From Dactylosporangium aurantiacum (GTDB lineage: Bacteria > Actinomycetota > Actinomycetes > Mycobacteriales > Micromonosporaceae), in assembly GCF_000716715.1 (NCBI RefSeq), contig NZ_JNYJ01000025.1, positions 1 to 64,000 on the forward strand: a stretch of DNA of 64,000 bases. Direction: 5' to 3'. Position numbers and translations under genes: made by a program. The notes under the pieces are model-generated. The model was not told where the DNA came from. It did no database searches and saw only the letters and a list, made by a program, of their open reading frames with translations. Each line of letters opens with the position of its first letter. The stretch's first letter is position 1. Positions 1 through 7,456 of the stretch are shown here, one piece after another.

Positions 1-78
1 CAGCCGGTGCCGCGCGATCGGCGGGCAGCACGCCGCGTCCGCGGTGAGGTCCGTGAGCGTCAGCGCCTGTTTCGACAT
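1..78 (-). CDS. arsR: ArsR-family repressor, N-terminal fragment (runs off the window)
   Basis: Only the first 26 codons lie in the window; the gene continues to the left. The peptide begins MSKQALTLTDL and contains the pair CCPPI, which resembles the cysteine-containing N-terminus of actinobacterial ArsR/SmtB arsenite sensors. In that family vicinal cysteines near the N-terminus bind As(III) and release the repressor from DNA; that role is inferred here. The ATG is preceded by GAGG. It is divergent from another arsR at 206, and an ArsR-like dyad lies just upstream at 88-101, so it probably represses itself and perhaps the ars operon. The identity rests on a short fragment plus context. Confidence 0.6.
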   Translation of the reverse strand, partial: MSKQALTLTDLTADAACCPPIARHRL

Positions 79-87
79 GCCTCTAGG

Positions 88-101
88 TTGACAGATCTCA
101 A
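88..101 (-). promoter_or_regulatory. ArsR-type dyad in front of the leftward arsR
   Basis: TTGA and TCAA arms are separated by six bases. The element sits 10 to 23 bases upstream of the leftward arsR start, so a bound repressor would block initiation. A related TCAA/TTGA arrangement with the same spacing occurs at 3767-3780 near the second ars promoter, which is why I read it as an operator. Confidence 0.4.
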
Positions 102-140
102 ATCAGCGTGCAACCGTTGATTCGACGGACGTCAAGACAT

Positions 141-168
141 CTGACGGAAGGGTGCGATGGGGTATGCT
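141..168 (+). promoter_or_regulatory. Candidate promoter for the rightward ars genes
   Basis: CTGACG at 141-146 and TATGCT at 163-168 with a 16-nt spacer resemble a vegetative promoter, placing the transcript start near 175, about 30 nt before the GTG of arsR. Confidence 0.4.
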
Positions 169-205
169 TCGATCGTTGATCGGCGATGGACGATGAACCG
201 GGGAC

Positions 206-538
206 GTGGTGGACGGACTGTTGGACCGCGCGGTCGCGGAGGAGTACGCCTCCTGGTTCCGCGCCCTCGCCGACCCGTCCCGGGTCCAGATCGTCGAGTA
301 CCTGGCGCGCCAGGGCCGCCCGTTGAGCGTCGGCGAGCTCGTCGCCGCGGTCGGGCTCGCCCAGTCGACCGTCTCGCAGCACCTGAAGATCCTCACCGAC
401 GTGCGGTTCGTGCTGGTCGAGGCGGTCGGCACGGCCCGGCACTACCGGATCAACACCGCCTGCGTCGCCTGCTTCCCCTCCGCCGCCGACGTCGTGATGG
501 GCAGGCCCGCACCGAGCGCCACCGGAGAGTGCCGATGA
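206..538 (+). CDS. arsR: ArsR/SmtB-family metalloregulator
   Basis: The 110-residue protein is a single winged-helix domain of normal ArsR length. The recognition helix region reads VGLAQSTVSQHLKIL (about residues 47-61), followed by a wing with GTARHYRIN. After the wing lies CVAC (about 91-94), a possible C-terminal metal site; the classic ELCVCDL motif of E. coli-type ArsR is absent, so the sensing site differs from that prototype. The start is GTG at 206, with a second GTG directly behind it. The stop overlaps the next gene by four bases (ATGA), so the two are translationally coupled. It is most likely the local repressor of the ars operon. Confidence 0.85.
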   Translation: MVDGLLDRAVAEEYASWFRALADPSRVQIVEYLARQGRPLSVGELVAAVGLAQSTVSQHLKILTDVRFVLVEAVGTARHYRINTACVACFPSAADVVMGRPAPSATGECR

Positions 539-1038
539 GCGACCTGACCATCCGCCCGATGACCGCCGCCGACGCCGGCGCGGTGCTGGCGATCTACCAG
601 GCGGGCCTGGACGCCGGCAACGCCAGCTTCGAGGTGACCGCGCCGTCGTGGGAGACGTTCGACGCGACCCGGCTGCCGGCGCACCGTCTCGTCGCGACCG
701 GCCCTACCGGCGCGGTCCTGGGCTGGGTCGCCGTGTCGGCGGTGTCGGCCCGGCAGGTGTACGCCGGCGTGGTCGAACACTCCGTGTACGTCGCCGAGGC
801 GGCCCGCGGCCGCGGCGCGGGACGGGCCCTGCTCGACGCGCTCATCGACTCCACCGAGGCCGCCGGGATCTGGACCATCCAGTCCGGCGTCTTCCCCGAC
901 AACGCCGCCAGCCGGGCCCTGCACCGCGCCGCCGGCTTCCGCGAGGTCGGCGTCCGCGAGCGGATCGGCCGGCACCCCGCGCACGGCAACGCGTGGCGCG
1001 ACGTCATCTTCGTCGAGCGCCGCAGCCCCCGCATCTGA
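535..1038 (+). CDS. arsN1: GNAT acetyltransferase of the phosphinothricin/arsinothricin (ArsN1) type
   Basis: The 167-residue protein is a single GNAT domain that transfers acetyl from acetyl-CoA to an amine. The acetyl-CoA loop is visible as ARGRGAGRALLDALI (about residues 88-102), and the order of motifs matches phosphinothricin N-acetyltransferases. Members encoded in ars operons (ArsN1) acetylate and detoxify the arsenical antibiotic arsinothricin; assignment to that subgroup is inferred from the ars context, and a general PAT role remains possible. The ATG overlaps the arsR stop by 4 nt. A 73-nt gap with a good Shine-Dalgarno separates it from arsO. Confidence 0.75.
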   Translation: MSDLTIRPMTAADAGAVLAIYQAGLDAGNASFEVTAPSWETFDATRLPAHRLVATGPTGAVLGWVAVSAVSARQVYAGVVEHSVYVAEAARGRGAGRALLDALIDSTEAAGIWTIQSGVFPDNAASRALHRAAGFREVGVRERIGRHPAHGNAWRDVIFVERRSPRI

Positions 1039-1111
1039 CCCTCGCCGCGTCCGGCCCGAGCGCCTTGCACGCTCGTATTTCGAATTTCATCTAGATACAG
1101 GAGCTACCATC

Positions 1112-2506
1112 ATGAGCGTTCTCCCCGTCGCCGTCATCGGTGCCGGCCCCGTCGGGCTCGCCGCCGCGGTGCGCCTGCACGAGCGCGGCCTGCCGTTCGT
1201 CGTGCTCGAGGCCGGTGACGGCCCGGCCGCCGCGGTGCGCCAGTGGGGGCACGTGCGGCTGTTCTCGCCGTGGCGGTTCGACGTCGACGCCGCCGCCCGC
1301 CGGCTGCTCACCGCCGCGGGCTGGGTCGAGCCCTCCCCGGAGGACCTGCCGACCGGCGGGCAGCTCGCCGCCGACTACCTGCGCCCCCTCGCCGGCCTGC
1401 CCGAGCTCAAGCCGCACATCCGGTACGGCGCGCGGGTCGTGGCCGTGACCCGGCTCGGCCTGGACCGGCTGCGCACCGCCGGCCGGGACCGCACGCCGTT
1501 CCTGGTCCGGCTCGCCGACGGCACCGACCTGCACGCCCGGGCCGTCATCGACGCCTCGGGCACCTGGGCCACGCCCAACGTCCTCGGCGCGTCCGGCATC
1601 CCCGCGCACGGCGAGGCCGGGGCCGCCCCGTACGTCGAGCACGCGTTGCCCGACGTCCTCGGTGCCGACCGGGACCGGTTCGCCGGCAGGCGCACCCTGG
1701 TCGTCGGCGCCGGGCACTCCGCCGCCAACACCCTGCTCGCCCTGGCCGACCTCGCCGCGCAGGTCCCCGGCACCGCGATCACCTGGGCGATCCGCGCGGC
1801 GACCCCGGCGCGCACCTACGGCGGCGGGACCGCCGACGCCCTGCCGGCCCGCGGCGCGATCGGCACCCGGCTGCGCGAGCACGTCGACGCCGGCCGCGTC
1901 CAGCTCGTCACCGGATTCTCCGTGCAGACCCTCACCGTCCTGCCCGACGGCGCGGTCGAGGTGTCCGACGGTGCCCGCACCGTCGTCGCGGACCGCATCG
2001 TGTCGGCGACCGGGTTCCGCCCCGATCACCGGTTCGTCGCCGAGCTGCGGCTGGACCTGGACCCGGTCCTCGGCTCCACCCGCGCCCTCGCCCCGCTCAT
2101 CGACCCCAACGAGCACTCGTGCGGCACCGTCCCGCCGCACGGCGTCGACGAGCTCGCCCACCCCGAGCCCGGCTTCTACGCCATCGGCGTGAAGAGCTAC
2201 GGCCGCGCCCCGACGTTCCTCCTCGCGACCGGTTACGAGCAGGCCCGCTCGGTCGCCGCCGCGCTCGCCGGGGACTGGGCCGCGGCCCGCGACGTCCAGC
2301 TCGACCTGCCGGCGACCGGCGTGTGCTCCAGCGCTCCCGCGGAGGCGTCCGGCGGCTGCTGCGGTACCGCCGACGCCACCGCCGACACCTCGGGCAGCCG
2401 CGGCCTGGCGACGGGCCTCGCCGGTGGGCTGCTGTCCGCCCCGCTGCCCCTGACGGCGGTGCCGGCGGCCACCGGCGCGGCGCAGGCGGGCGGCTGCTGC
2501 GGGTGA
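1112..2506 (+). CDS. arsO: Flavin-dependent monooxygenase-like protein ArsO
   Basis: The 464-residue protein begins with a Rossmann FAD site, VAVIGAGPVGLAAAVRL (about residues 6-22), and has a second dinucleotide motif, LVVGAGHSAANT (about 197-208), the pattern of flavin-containing NAD(P)H monooxygenases. Homologues called ArsO occur in Streptomyces arsenic clusters, but their substrate is not firmly known. The C-terminus carries two vicinal-cysteine motifs, SGGCCGTAD and a final GGCCG, which could bind As(III); this is inference. AGGAG lies 8 nt upstream of the ATG. The stop overlaps the GTG of the MFS gene by 4 nt. Confidence 0.8.
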   Translation: MSVLPVAVIGAGPVGLAAAVRLHERGLPFVVLEAGDGPAAAVRQWGHVRLFSPWRFDVDAAARRLLTAAGWVEPSPEDLPTGGQLAADYLRPLAGLPELKPHIRYGARVVAVTRLGLDRLRTAGRDRTPFLVRLADGTDLHARAVIDASGTWATPNVLGASGIPAHGEAGAAPYVEHALPDVLGADRDRFAGRRTLVVGAGHSAANTLLALADLAAQVPGTAITWAIRAATPARTYGGGTADALPARGAIGTRLREHVDAGRVQLVTGFSVQTLTVLPDGAVEVSDGARTVVADRIVSATGFRPDHRFVAELRLDLDPVLGSTRALAPLIDPNEHSCGTVPPHGVDELAHPEPGFYAIGVKSYGRAPTFLLATGYEQARSVAAALAGDWAAARDVQLDLPATGVCSSAPAEASGGCCGTADATADTSGSRGLATGLAGGLLSAPLPLTAVPAATGAAQAGGCCG

Positions 2507-3765
2507 CGGCCACGACCCCGCCGGCCCCCGGCGTGACGGCCGGGGGCCGGCGTCCGGCGGCGTGGCACGGCTGGCGGATCGTGGCGGCGTTCGCGGTGAC
2601 CCAGACCGCCGGCTACGGCTGCCTCTACTACGCGTTCGCGGTCCTGCTGCACCCGATCGCCGCCGGCCTGCACACCTCGACGACCGCCGTCACCGGCGCC
2701 GTCACCACCGCGCTGCTCGCCTCCGCCGCCACCGCGGTCCCCGCCGGCCGGTGGCTGGACCGCCACGGCGGCCGGGCGCTCATGACGACCGGCTCGCTCG
2801 CCGGCGCCACCCTGCTCGCCGCCTGCTCCCAGGTGCGTGCCGTGTGGCAGCTGTACGCGGTGTTCCTCGGCCTCGGCGCCGCCATGGCGCTGGCACTGTA
2901 CGAGCCCGCCACGGCCGTCATCGTGTCGTGGTTCGACCCGGCCCGCCGGCCCCGCGCGCTGCTCGGCATGATCGTCGTGGCCGGGTTCGCCAGCACCGTC
3001 TTCATGCCGCTCACCGGGGTCCTGGAGCACCGGTACGGCTGGCGCGCCACCCTGCTCGTCCTCGCCGCCGGGTACGCCGCCGTGGCCGTGCCGTTGCACG
3101 GCCTGGTCGTGCGCCGGCCGCCGGCCCCGGCGGGTTCCGGCGGGACCGGCGCCGGACCGTCCACGGTGGACCGCGGCGCCGCGGTGCGGGCGGCACTGCG
3201 TGACGGGCGGTTCTGGTGCCTGGCGGTCGCGTTCGTCGCCCACGGCGCGGCGATGAGCGCGATGACCGTGCACCTCGTCGGGTTCCTCGTCGCCGCGGGC
3301 CACCCCGCCACGTTCGCCGCCACGGTCGCCGGCCTGCTCGGCGTGCTGTCCGTCACCGGCCGGCTCGCCCTCACCGGCGCCCAGCGCCGCCTGCCGCTGC
3401 ACCGGGTCGTCGCGGCCGTGTTCACCGTGCAGGCCGTCGCCGCGGCCGGCCTGCCGTTCGCCGGCGCCAGCCGGGCCGGGGCGGTCGTGGCGGTCACCGG
3501 GTTCGGCCTCGGGTTCGGCATCGCCAGCCTCGCCACGCCCGCGCTGCTCGCCGAGCGGTACGGCACCGCCGCCTACGCCAGCATCGCGGGCACCCTCGCC
3601 GCCCCGGTCACCCTCGCCAAGGCCGGCGCACCGCTCGGCGCCGCCGCCCTGTACACGATGACGGGCAGCTCCACCCCGGTGCTGCTCACGATCGGCGCGG
3701 CCGGTCTGGTCGCCGCCGCCGGCATCCTCGCCTTGACACCGTCCAGACCGATCAGCGAACATTGA
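2503..3765 (+). CDS. Major facilitator superfamily transporter of the ars operon
   Basis: The 420-residue protein has about twelve hydrophobic segments and the loop-2/3 signature GRWLDRHGGRALM expected of MFS carriers. Its GTG start overlaps the arsO stop (GTGA), which fixes the start even though the frame is open much further upstream. By position it should export an arsenical or arsenic-containing metabolite. It is not the ArsB or Acr3 fold, and no GAPDH gene is adjacent as would be expected for the ArsJ system, so the substrate is unknown. The last codons overlap the promoter and operator of the ArsR-ArsC fusion gene. Confidence 0.8.
   Translation: MTATTPPAPGVTAGGRRPAAWHGWRIVAAFAVTQTAGYGCLYYAFAVLLHPIAAGLHTSTTAVTGAVTTALLASAATAVPAGRWLDRHGGRALMTTGSLAGATLLAACSQVRAVWQLYAVFLGLGAAMALALYEPATAVIVSWFDPARRPRALLGMIVVAGFASTVFMPLTGVLEHRYGWRATLLVLAAGYAAVAVPLHGLVVRRPPAPAGSGGTGAGPSTVDRGAAVRAALRDGRFWCLAVAFVAHGAAMSAMTVHLVGFLVAAGHPATFAATVAGLLGVLSVTGRLALTGAQRRLPLHRVVAAVFTVQAVAAAGLPFAGASRAGAVVAVTGFGLGFGIASLATPALLAERYGTAAYASIAGTLAAPVTLAKAGAPLGAAALYTMTGSSTPVLLTIGAAGLVAAAGILALTPSRPISEH
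3733..3762 (+). promoter_or_regulatory. Promoter inside the MFS 3' end, probably giving a leaderless mRNA
   Basis: A perfect TTGACA at 3733-3738 is followed after 18 nt by GAACAT at 3757-3762. The expected start point is at or next to the ATG at 3770, so the ArsR-ArsC message would have essentially no leader. No Shine-Dalgarno is visible before that ATG, which agrees. Confidence 0.5.
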
Positions 3766-3780
3766 GTCAATGAACGTTGA
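3760..3780 (+). promoter_or_regulatory. ArsR-type operator spanning stop and start codons
   Basis: CATTGA-G-TCAATG (3760-3772) is a perfect 6+6 inverted repeat. It contains the TGA stop of the MFS gene and ends in the ATG of the next gene. An overlapping TCAA-N6-TTGA runs from 3767 to 3780. ATTGA/TCAAT arms are the usual core of ArsR/SmtB operators, and the position over the predicted start point fits repression. Confidence 0.6.
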
Positions 3781-4462
3781 CCTTTCTTCGGTGGAGCGAC
3801 GGGCACGGGTGCACGCCGCGCTCGGCGACCCGGCCCGGCTGGCCGTCGTCGACACGCTCACCCTCGGCGACGCCTCCCCCGGCGAGATCGCCCGCGCGCT
3901 GGACCTGCCGACCAACCTCGTCGCCCACCACGTCAACGTGCTGCACGACGCGGGCCTGCTCACCCGGGTCCGCTCCGAGGGCGACCGCCGCCGCACCTAC
4001 CTGCGCCTCGAGCCGGACACCCTGGCCCGCCTCGCCGCGCCAGTGCTGGCACCGGTGCCGCGCGTCGTGTTCGTGTGCACGCACAACTCGGCCCGCTCGC
4101 AGCTGGCCGCCGCGATCTGGACCGGCCGGGTGCTCCAGCGGCTGCAGCCCGAGATCCCCGCCGCGTCCGCCGGGACGCACCCCGCGGCCAGGGTCCACCC
4201 GCGCGCCGTGGCCGTCGCCCGCCGGCACGGGCTGCACCTCGACGCGACCGGCACCGCGCACATCACCGACGTCGTGCATGACACCGACCTCGTCGTCGCC
4301 GTCTGCGACAACGCCCACGAGGGCCTCACCCGGGGCGTCCGGCCGCGGCTGCACTGGTCCGTTCCCGCGCCCGCCGACACCGACGCCGCGTTCGAGGCGA
4401 CGTTCGCCGAGCTGGCCGGCCGCATCGAGCGCCTCGCGCCCGCCGTGGTGCCCGCCCGGTGA
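3770..4462 (+). CDS. arsR-arsC: ArsR repressor fused to a low-molecular-weight phosphatase-type arsenate reductase
   Basis: This 230-residue protein has two parts. Residues about 5-90 form an ArsR-like winged helix with LPTNLVAHHVNVLHDAGLL as recognition region. Residues about 98-225 form a low-molecular-weight tyrosine phosphatase/ArsC fold opening with VVFVCTHNSARSQLAA, which supplies the C-x5-R-S phosphate loop. Such fusions are known in actinobacterial ars clusters; coupling of arsenate handling with gene control is inferred. It lacks the second CGDAC motif found in the separate ArsC at 5193, so its catalytic cycle or activity may differ. It overlaps the aquaporin gene by 4 nt. Confidence 0.85.
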   Translation: MNVDLSSVERRARVHAALGDPARLAVVDTLTLGDASPGEIARALDLPTNLVAHHVNVLHDAGLLTRVRSEGDRRRTYLRLEPDTLARLAAPVLAPVPRVVFVCTHNSARSQLAAAIWTGRVLQRLQPEIPAASAGTHPAARVHPRAVAVARRHGLHLDATGTAHITDVVHDTDLVVAVCDNAHEGLTRGVRPRLHWSVPAPADTDAAFEATFAELAGRIERLAPAVVPAR

Positions 4463-5196
4463 CCCGCCCCGCACTGTGGCGCCGGCTGCTGGCCGAATTC
4501 GCCGGGACGCTGCTGCTCGTCACCGCCGTCGTCGGCTCCGGCATCATGGCCGCCACCCTCTCCCCCGGCGACGCCGGGCTGCGGCTGCTGGAGAGCTCGG
4601 TCGCGACCGCGTTCGCGCTCGCCTCGCTGATCCTCATGGTCGGCCCCGTGTCCGGCGCCCACCTCAACCCTGTGGTGTCCGCCGCCGACTGGTACCTCGG
4701 CCGCCGTACCGGCGCCGGCCTGCCCGCCCGGGATCTCGCCGGGTACGTGGCGGCCCAGACCACCGGCGCGATCGGCGGCGCGGTCCTGGCGAACCTGATG
4801 TTCGGCCTGCCGGCGGTCACCGCCTCCGGCACGCACCGGGCGGCGGGGCACCTGTGGCTCGGCGAGGTGGTCGCGACCGCCGGGCTGATCCTGCTGGTCT
4901 TCGCCCTCGCCCGCGCCGGCCGGCTGCCGGTCGCGCCCGCCGCGGTCGGCGCGTACATCGGCGGCGCCTACTGGTTCACGTCCTCCACCAGCTTCGCCAA
5001 CCCCGCCGTCACCGTCGGCCGGGCGTTCACCGACACGTTCGCCGGGATCGCCCCGGCGTCGGTGCCGGCCTTCGTCGCCGCCCAGCTCGCCGGCCTCATC
5101 GTGGGTGTCGGGCTGCTGCTGGCGCTGTACCCGGTCGCCGCGGTCGCCCCGGCCCCCGCCCTGTCCCCTGTCGCGTCGCCCGTGGAGCCGTCATGA
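4459..5196 (+). CDS. Aquaglyceroporin-type channel (AqpS-like, arsenite facilitator)
   Basis: The 245-residue protein has six membrane segments and the two half-helix motifs of the MIP family. The first is SGAHLNPVVS, with NPV in place of the usual NPA; the second is FANPAVT. In Sinorhizobium AqpS and related ars-linked channels, arsenite formed inside the cell leaves through the pore after reduction of arsenate. Here the channel lies between two ArsC modules, which fits that arrangement. The start GTG overlaps the previous stop (GTGA), and its own stop overlaps arsC (ATGA). Confidence 0.85.
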   Translation: MTRPALWRRLLAEFAGTLLLVTAVVGSGIMAATLSPGDAGLRLLESSVATAFALASLILMVGPVSGAHLNPVVSAADWYLGRRTGAGLPARDLAGYVAAQTTGAIGGAVLANLMFGLPAVTASGTHRAAGHLWLGEVVATAGLILLVFALARAGRLPVAPAAVGAYIGGAYWFTSSTSFANPAVTVGRAFTDTFAGIAPASVPAFVAAQLAGLIVGVGLLLALYPVAAVAPAPALSPVASPVEPS

Positions 5197-5639
5197 GTGC
5201 CAAGCCCAGCGTCCTGTTCGTCTGCGTGCACAACGCCGGCCGTTCCCAGATGGCCGCCGGCTGGCTGCGGCACCTGGCGGGCGGCACCGTCGAGGTCCGC
5301 TCCGCCGGCTCGGCCCCCGCCGACCGGCTCAACCCGGTCGTGGTCGAGGCGATGCGGGAGGTCGGCATCGACATCACCGCCAGCACCCCGCGCCGGCTCG
5401 ACCACGCCACCGCCGAGGCCTCCGACGTGCTCGTCACCATGGGCTGCGGCGACGCCTGCCCCGTCTTCCCGGGCAAGCGCTACCTCGACTGGCAGCTCGA
5501 CGACCCCGCCGGCCGGGACCTCGCCGCCGTCCGCCCGATCCGCGACGCCATCAGGGCCCGCGTCGAGCAGCTGCTCATCGAGCTGTCCGCCGGCACCGCC
5601 CGGCCCGGCACCGACGCGGGCCACGCATCGAACCATTGA
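5193..5639 (+). CDS. arsC: Arsenate reductase ArsC (LMW-phosphatase fold)
   Basis: The 148-residue enzyme reduces arsenate to arsenite. It begins with VLFVCVHNAGRSQMAAGWL, giving the C-x5-R-S anion loop at about residues 11-18, and has MGCGDACPVFPG (about 85-96) with two further cysteines that can relay the disulfide. This layout suits thioredoxin- or mycothiol/mycoredoxin-coupled ArsC enzymes of actinobacteria; which reductant is used cannot be told from the sequence. It is the last gene of the ars run. The promoter of the following protease overlaps its stop codon. Confidence 0.9.
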   Translation: MSAKPSVLFVCVHNAGRSQMAAGWLRHLAGGTVEVRSAGSAPADRLNPVVVEAMREVGIDITASTPRRLDHATAEASDVLVTMGCGDACPVFPGKRYLDWQLDDPAGRDLAAVRPIRDAIRARVEQLLIELSAGTARPGTDAGHASNH

Positions 5640-5665
5640 CACGTCTCGCCGCCGTCTCGTAGCGT
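5636..5665 (+). promoter_or_regulatory. Vegetative promoter of the secreted protease gene
   Basis: TTGACA (5636-5641) and TAGCGT (5660-5665) are separated by 18 nt. The -35 element overlaps the arsC stop codon. The predicted start near 5672 leaves a leader of about 75 nt before the ATG at 5748, so the protease is probably transcribed independently of arsenic. Confidence 0.6.
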
Positions 5666-5747
5666 CCGGCCCAGCATTCGCCGAACGGGGCGGCGGACGC
5701 GAGGCCCGACGCCGCGCCCAGGCTGCCCCATGTCCACGGGGAGCACC

Positions 5748-7091
5748 ATGAGACGCAGCAGAGTCCTACCCCTCCTCCTCCTGCTGGGCGGCAGCCTGGT
5801 CGCGCTGCCACAGGCCGCTCAGGCGGCCCCGCCGACGGCCGGCCTGCCGGCCGGGTACACCTCCTGGGCGCAGGTGATGGCGGCACAGGAGCCGCTCAAC
5901 ACCGCCGGCCTGGCGATCCGCGACGCGGCGGCGACGAACCCCGCCTCCGGGTACAGCAACCACAGCATCGACGTGGTCACCAGGACCCTGACGCTGTACT
6001 GGAAAGGCACGCCGAGCGGTCCGGAGGCCGGTGTCCTCGATGCCGCCAAGGCCCGCGGCATCAAGGTGGTCGTGCACCCGGCCCGCTACTCCGCCACCGA
6101 GGTGGAGGCGAAGCGCGAGCTCATCCTCCGCGACGCGCAGGCCGCCAGGATCGCGCGCGTCAGCCCGGCGACGGACGGCAGCGGCATCACGGTCAGCGTC
6201 CGGCCGGCGGCCGGGGTGACGGCGTTCGGGGCCGGCGTGACGCCGGGCGCCGACGCGCCGAACCTGCGGGCGGCCGTCCGCGCCGGCGGGGTCACCGTGG
6301 TCACCGCCGAGCCGGCGCAGATGTACACCCGCGAGGCGGACAGCGCACCGTTCTACGCCGGCGGCCTGATCATGCGCGACGGCGTCGGCGGACCGGCGTG
6401 CACCGCGGGCTGGTCGGTGCGCTTCCCGAACAACGAGCAGTTCACCGCCACCGCCCGGCACTGCGGCGCCCTCGGGTCGAACTGGTACAGCGGCGACGGC
6501 CACTACCTCGGCTGGGGCGCCGGCGAGTCCATCACCCGGCAGTCGGACGGCAAGTGGCGCGGGTACGACGCGCTGTTCGTCGTCACCACCGGCAGCGGCG
6601 GCTCCGACAGCAGGATGTTCGACGGTCCGGGGGTGTTCCAGGCGAACCAGTTCCAGAAGCTGGTGCGCGGCACCCACGAGTCCAGCACCAACAGCTGGGT
6701 CTGCATGTCCCCGGCGGTGACCGGGGTGCGGTGCAGCATCCAGATCGTCAAGGACAACGACTCGGAGTGCGTGTACAGCAACGTGCCGGGCATAGCCGAC
6801 GGCACCACGGTCTGCTTCAACACCATCTCGGCCCTGTCGCGCGCCGACGAATGGATCACCATGGCCGGTGACAGCGGCGGCCCGGTGTTCGTCAACGCCG
6901 ACAACAACACCAACGTCTACGCCGCCGGAATCATCCACGGCTCCTACGGCCAGACGGGGCAGTGCGCCAACCCGCTGTACGGCCACTACGGCGCGCAGCC
7001 CAGCACCGTCAGCTGCTCGCGGGGTGTCTCGTTCACCTCGATCCGCAAGGCGATGGCACCGTTCTCCGGCCTGCAGGTGAACGGGGCGTGA
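5748..7091 (+). CDS. Secreted trypsin-fold (family S1) serine protease
   Basis: The 447-residue precursor has a signal peptide (MRRSR, then a leucine-rich core, cleavage probably after ALPQAAQA). A region of about 190 residues that looks like a propeptide follows. The catalytic domain shows FTATARHCGAL (histidine), GYDALFV (candidate aspartate) and MAGDSGGPVF (serine), all in correct order, with several cysteines for extracellular disulfides. I chose the ATG at 5748 because GGGGAG lies just before it; an ATG 18 nt upstream in frame lacks this. It has its own promoter and ends at a strong hairpin, so it is a single-gene unit. Confidence 0.88.
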   Translation: MRRSRVLPLLLLLGGSLVALPQAAQAAPPTAGLPAGYTSWAQVMAAQEPLNTAGLAIRDAAATNPASGYSNHSIDVVTRTLTLYWKGTPSGPEAGVLDAAKARGIKVVVHPARYSATEVEAKRELILRDAQAARIARVSPATDGSGITVSVRPAAGVTAFGAGVTPGADAPNLRAAVRAGGVTVVTAEPAQMYTREADSAPFYAGGLIMRDGVGGPACTAGWSVRFPNNEQFTATARHCGALGSNWYSGDGHYLGWGAGESITRQSDGKWRGYDALFVVTTGSGGSDSRMFDGPGVFQANQFQKLVRGTHESSTNSWVCMSPAVTGVRCSIQIVKDNDSECVYSNVPGIADGTTVCFNTISALSRADEWITMAGDSGGPVFVNADNNTNVYAAGIIHGSYGQTGQCANPLYGHYGAQPSTVSCSRGVSFTSIRKAMAPFSGLQVNGA

Positions 7092-7097
7092 TCCAAT

Positions 7098-7131
7098 CCG
7101 GGGCCCGCCCGGGCACCGGCGCGGGCCCCGG
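7098..7131. terminator. Bidirectional terminator hairpin
   Basis: Arms 7098-7108 and 7121-7131 form a perfect 11-bp GC stem with a 12-nt loop. It lies between the convergent protease and SHOCT genes. There is no long T tract, as is common in actinomycetes. Confidence 0.65.
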
Positions 7132-7151
7132 TCGCGGGACGTACATACGGC

Positions 7152-7442
7152 TCAGCTGTTGAGGATCCGGGCCTTTTGCTGTTCGAACTCGGCCTCGGTG
7201 AGCACTCCTTGCGCCTTGAGCGCGCCGAGCTGCTGCAGCTGCGCGAGCCGGTCCGACGTGTCGCTCCCGGCGGCGTACGCGCCCTGCGGCTGGTTGTACG
7301 CGCCCTGCGGCTGGTTGTACGCGGCCTGCTGGTCCTGCGCCGCCCACCGGCCGGCCTGCCGCCGGGAGACCCGGTTCGACACGGCGGTCGCGGTGCCGGC
7401 CACCACGGTGGTGCGGGCGATGCCGCGAAGAAGCCCTGGCAT
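7152..7442 (-). CDS. Small SHOCT-domain protein
   Basis: The 96-residue protein ends in a SHOCT motif (DRLAQLQQLGALKAQGVLTE and onward, about residues 62-95), a short helical oligomerisation domain common at protein ends. The middle is a low-complexity YNQPQGA repeat, and the N-terminus is MPGLLRGIARTTVVAG. GGAGG lies 10 nt before the ATG and overlaps the stop codon of the upstream DUF6325 gene, so translation of the two is probably coupled. The cellular role of these paired small proteins is unknown; membrane association is possible but not shown. Confidence 0.75.
   Translation of the reverse strand: MPGLLRGIARTTVVAGTATAVSNRVSRRQAGRWAAQDQQAAYNQPQGAYNQPQGAYAAGSDTSDRLAQLQQLGALKAQGVLTEAEFEQQKARILNS
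7275..7316. repeat. Perfect 21-bp tandem duplication inside the SHOCT gene
   Basis: Two identical 21-nt units (7275-7295 and 7296-7316), followed by a partial third, encode the repeated YNQPQGA peptide. The units are exactly seven codons, so copy changes keep the frame. Confidence 0.9.
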
Positions 7443-7456
7443 GGTGCGGTGTCCTC

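Noticed and set aside
1243..2502. Long upstream extension of the MFS frame, antiparallel in phase with arsO.
   Set aside because: The extension is Arg/Pro-rich shadow sequence. The GTGA overlap at 2503 and the start of MFS-like sequence fix the true start.
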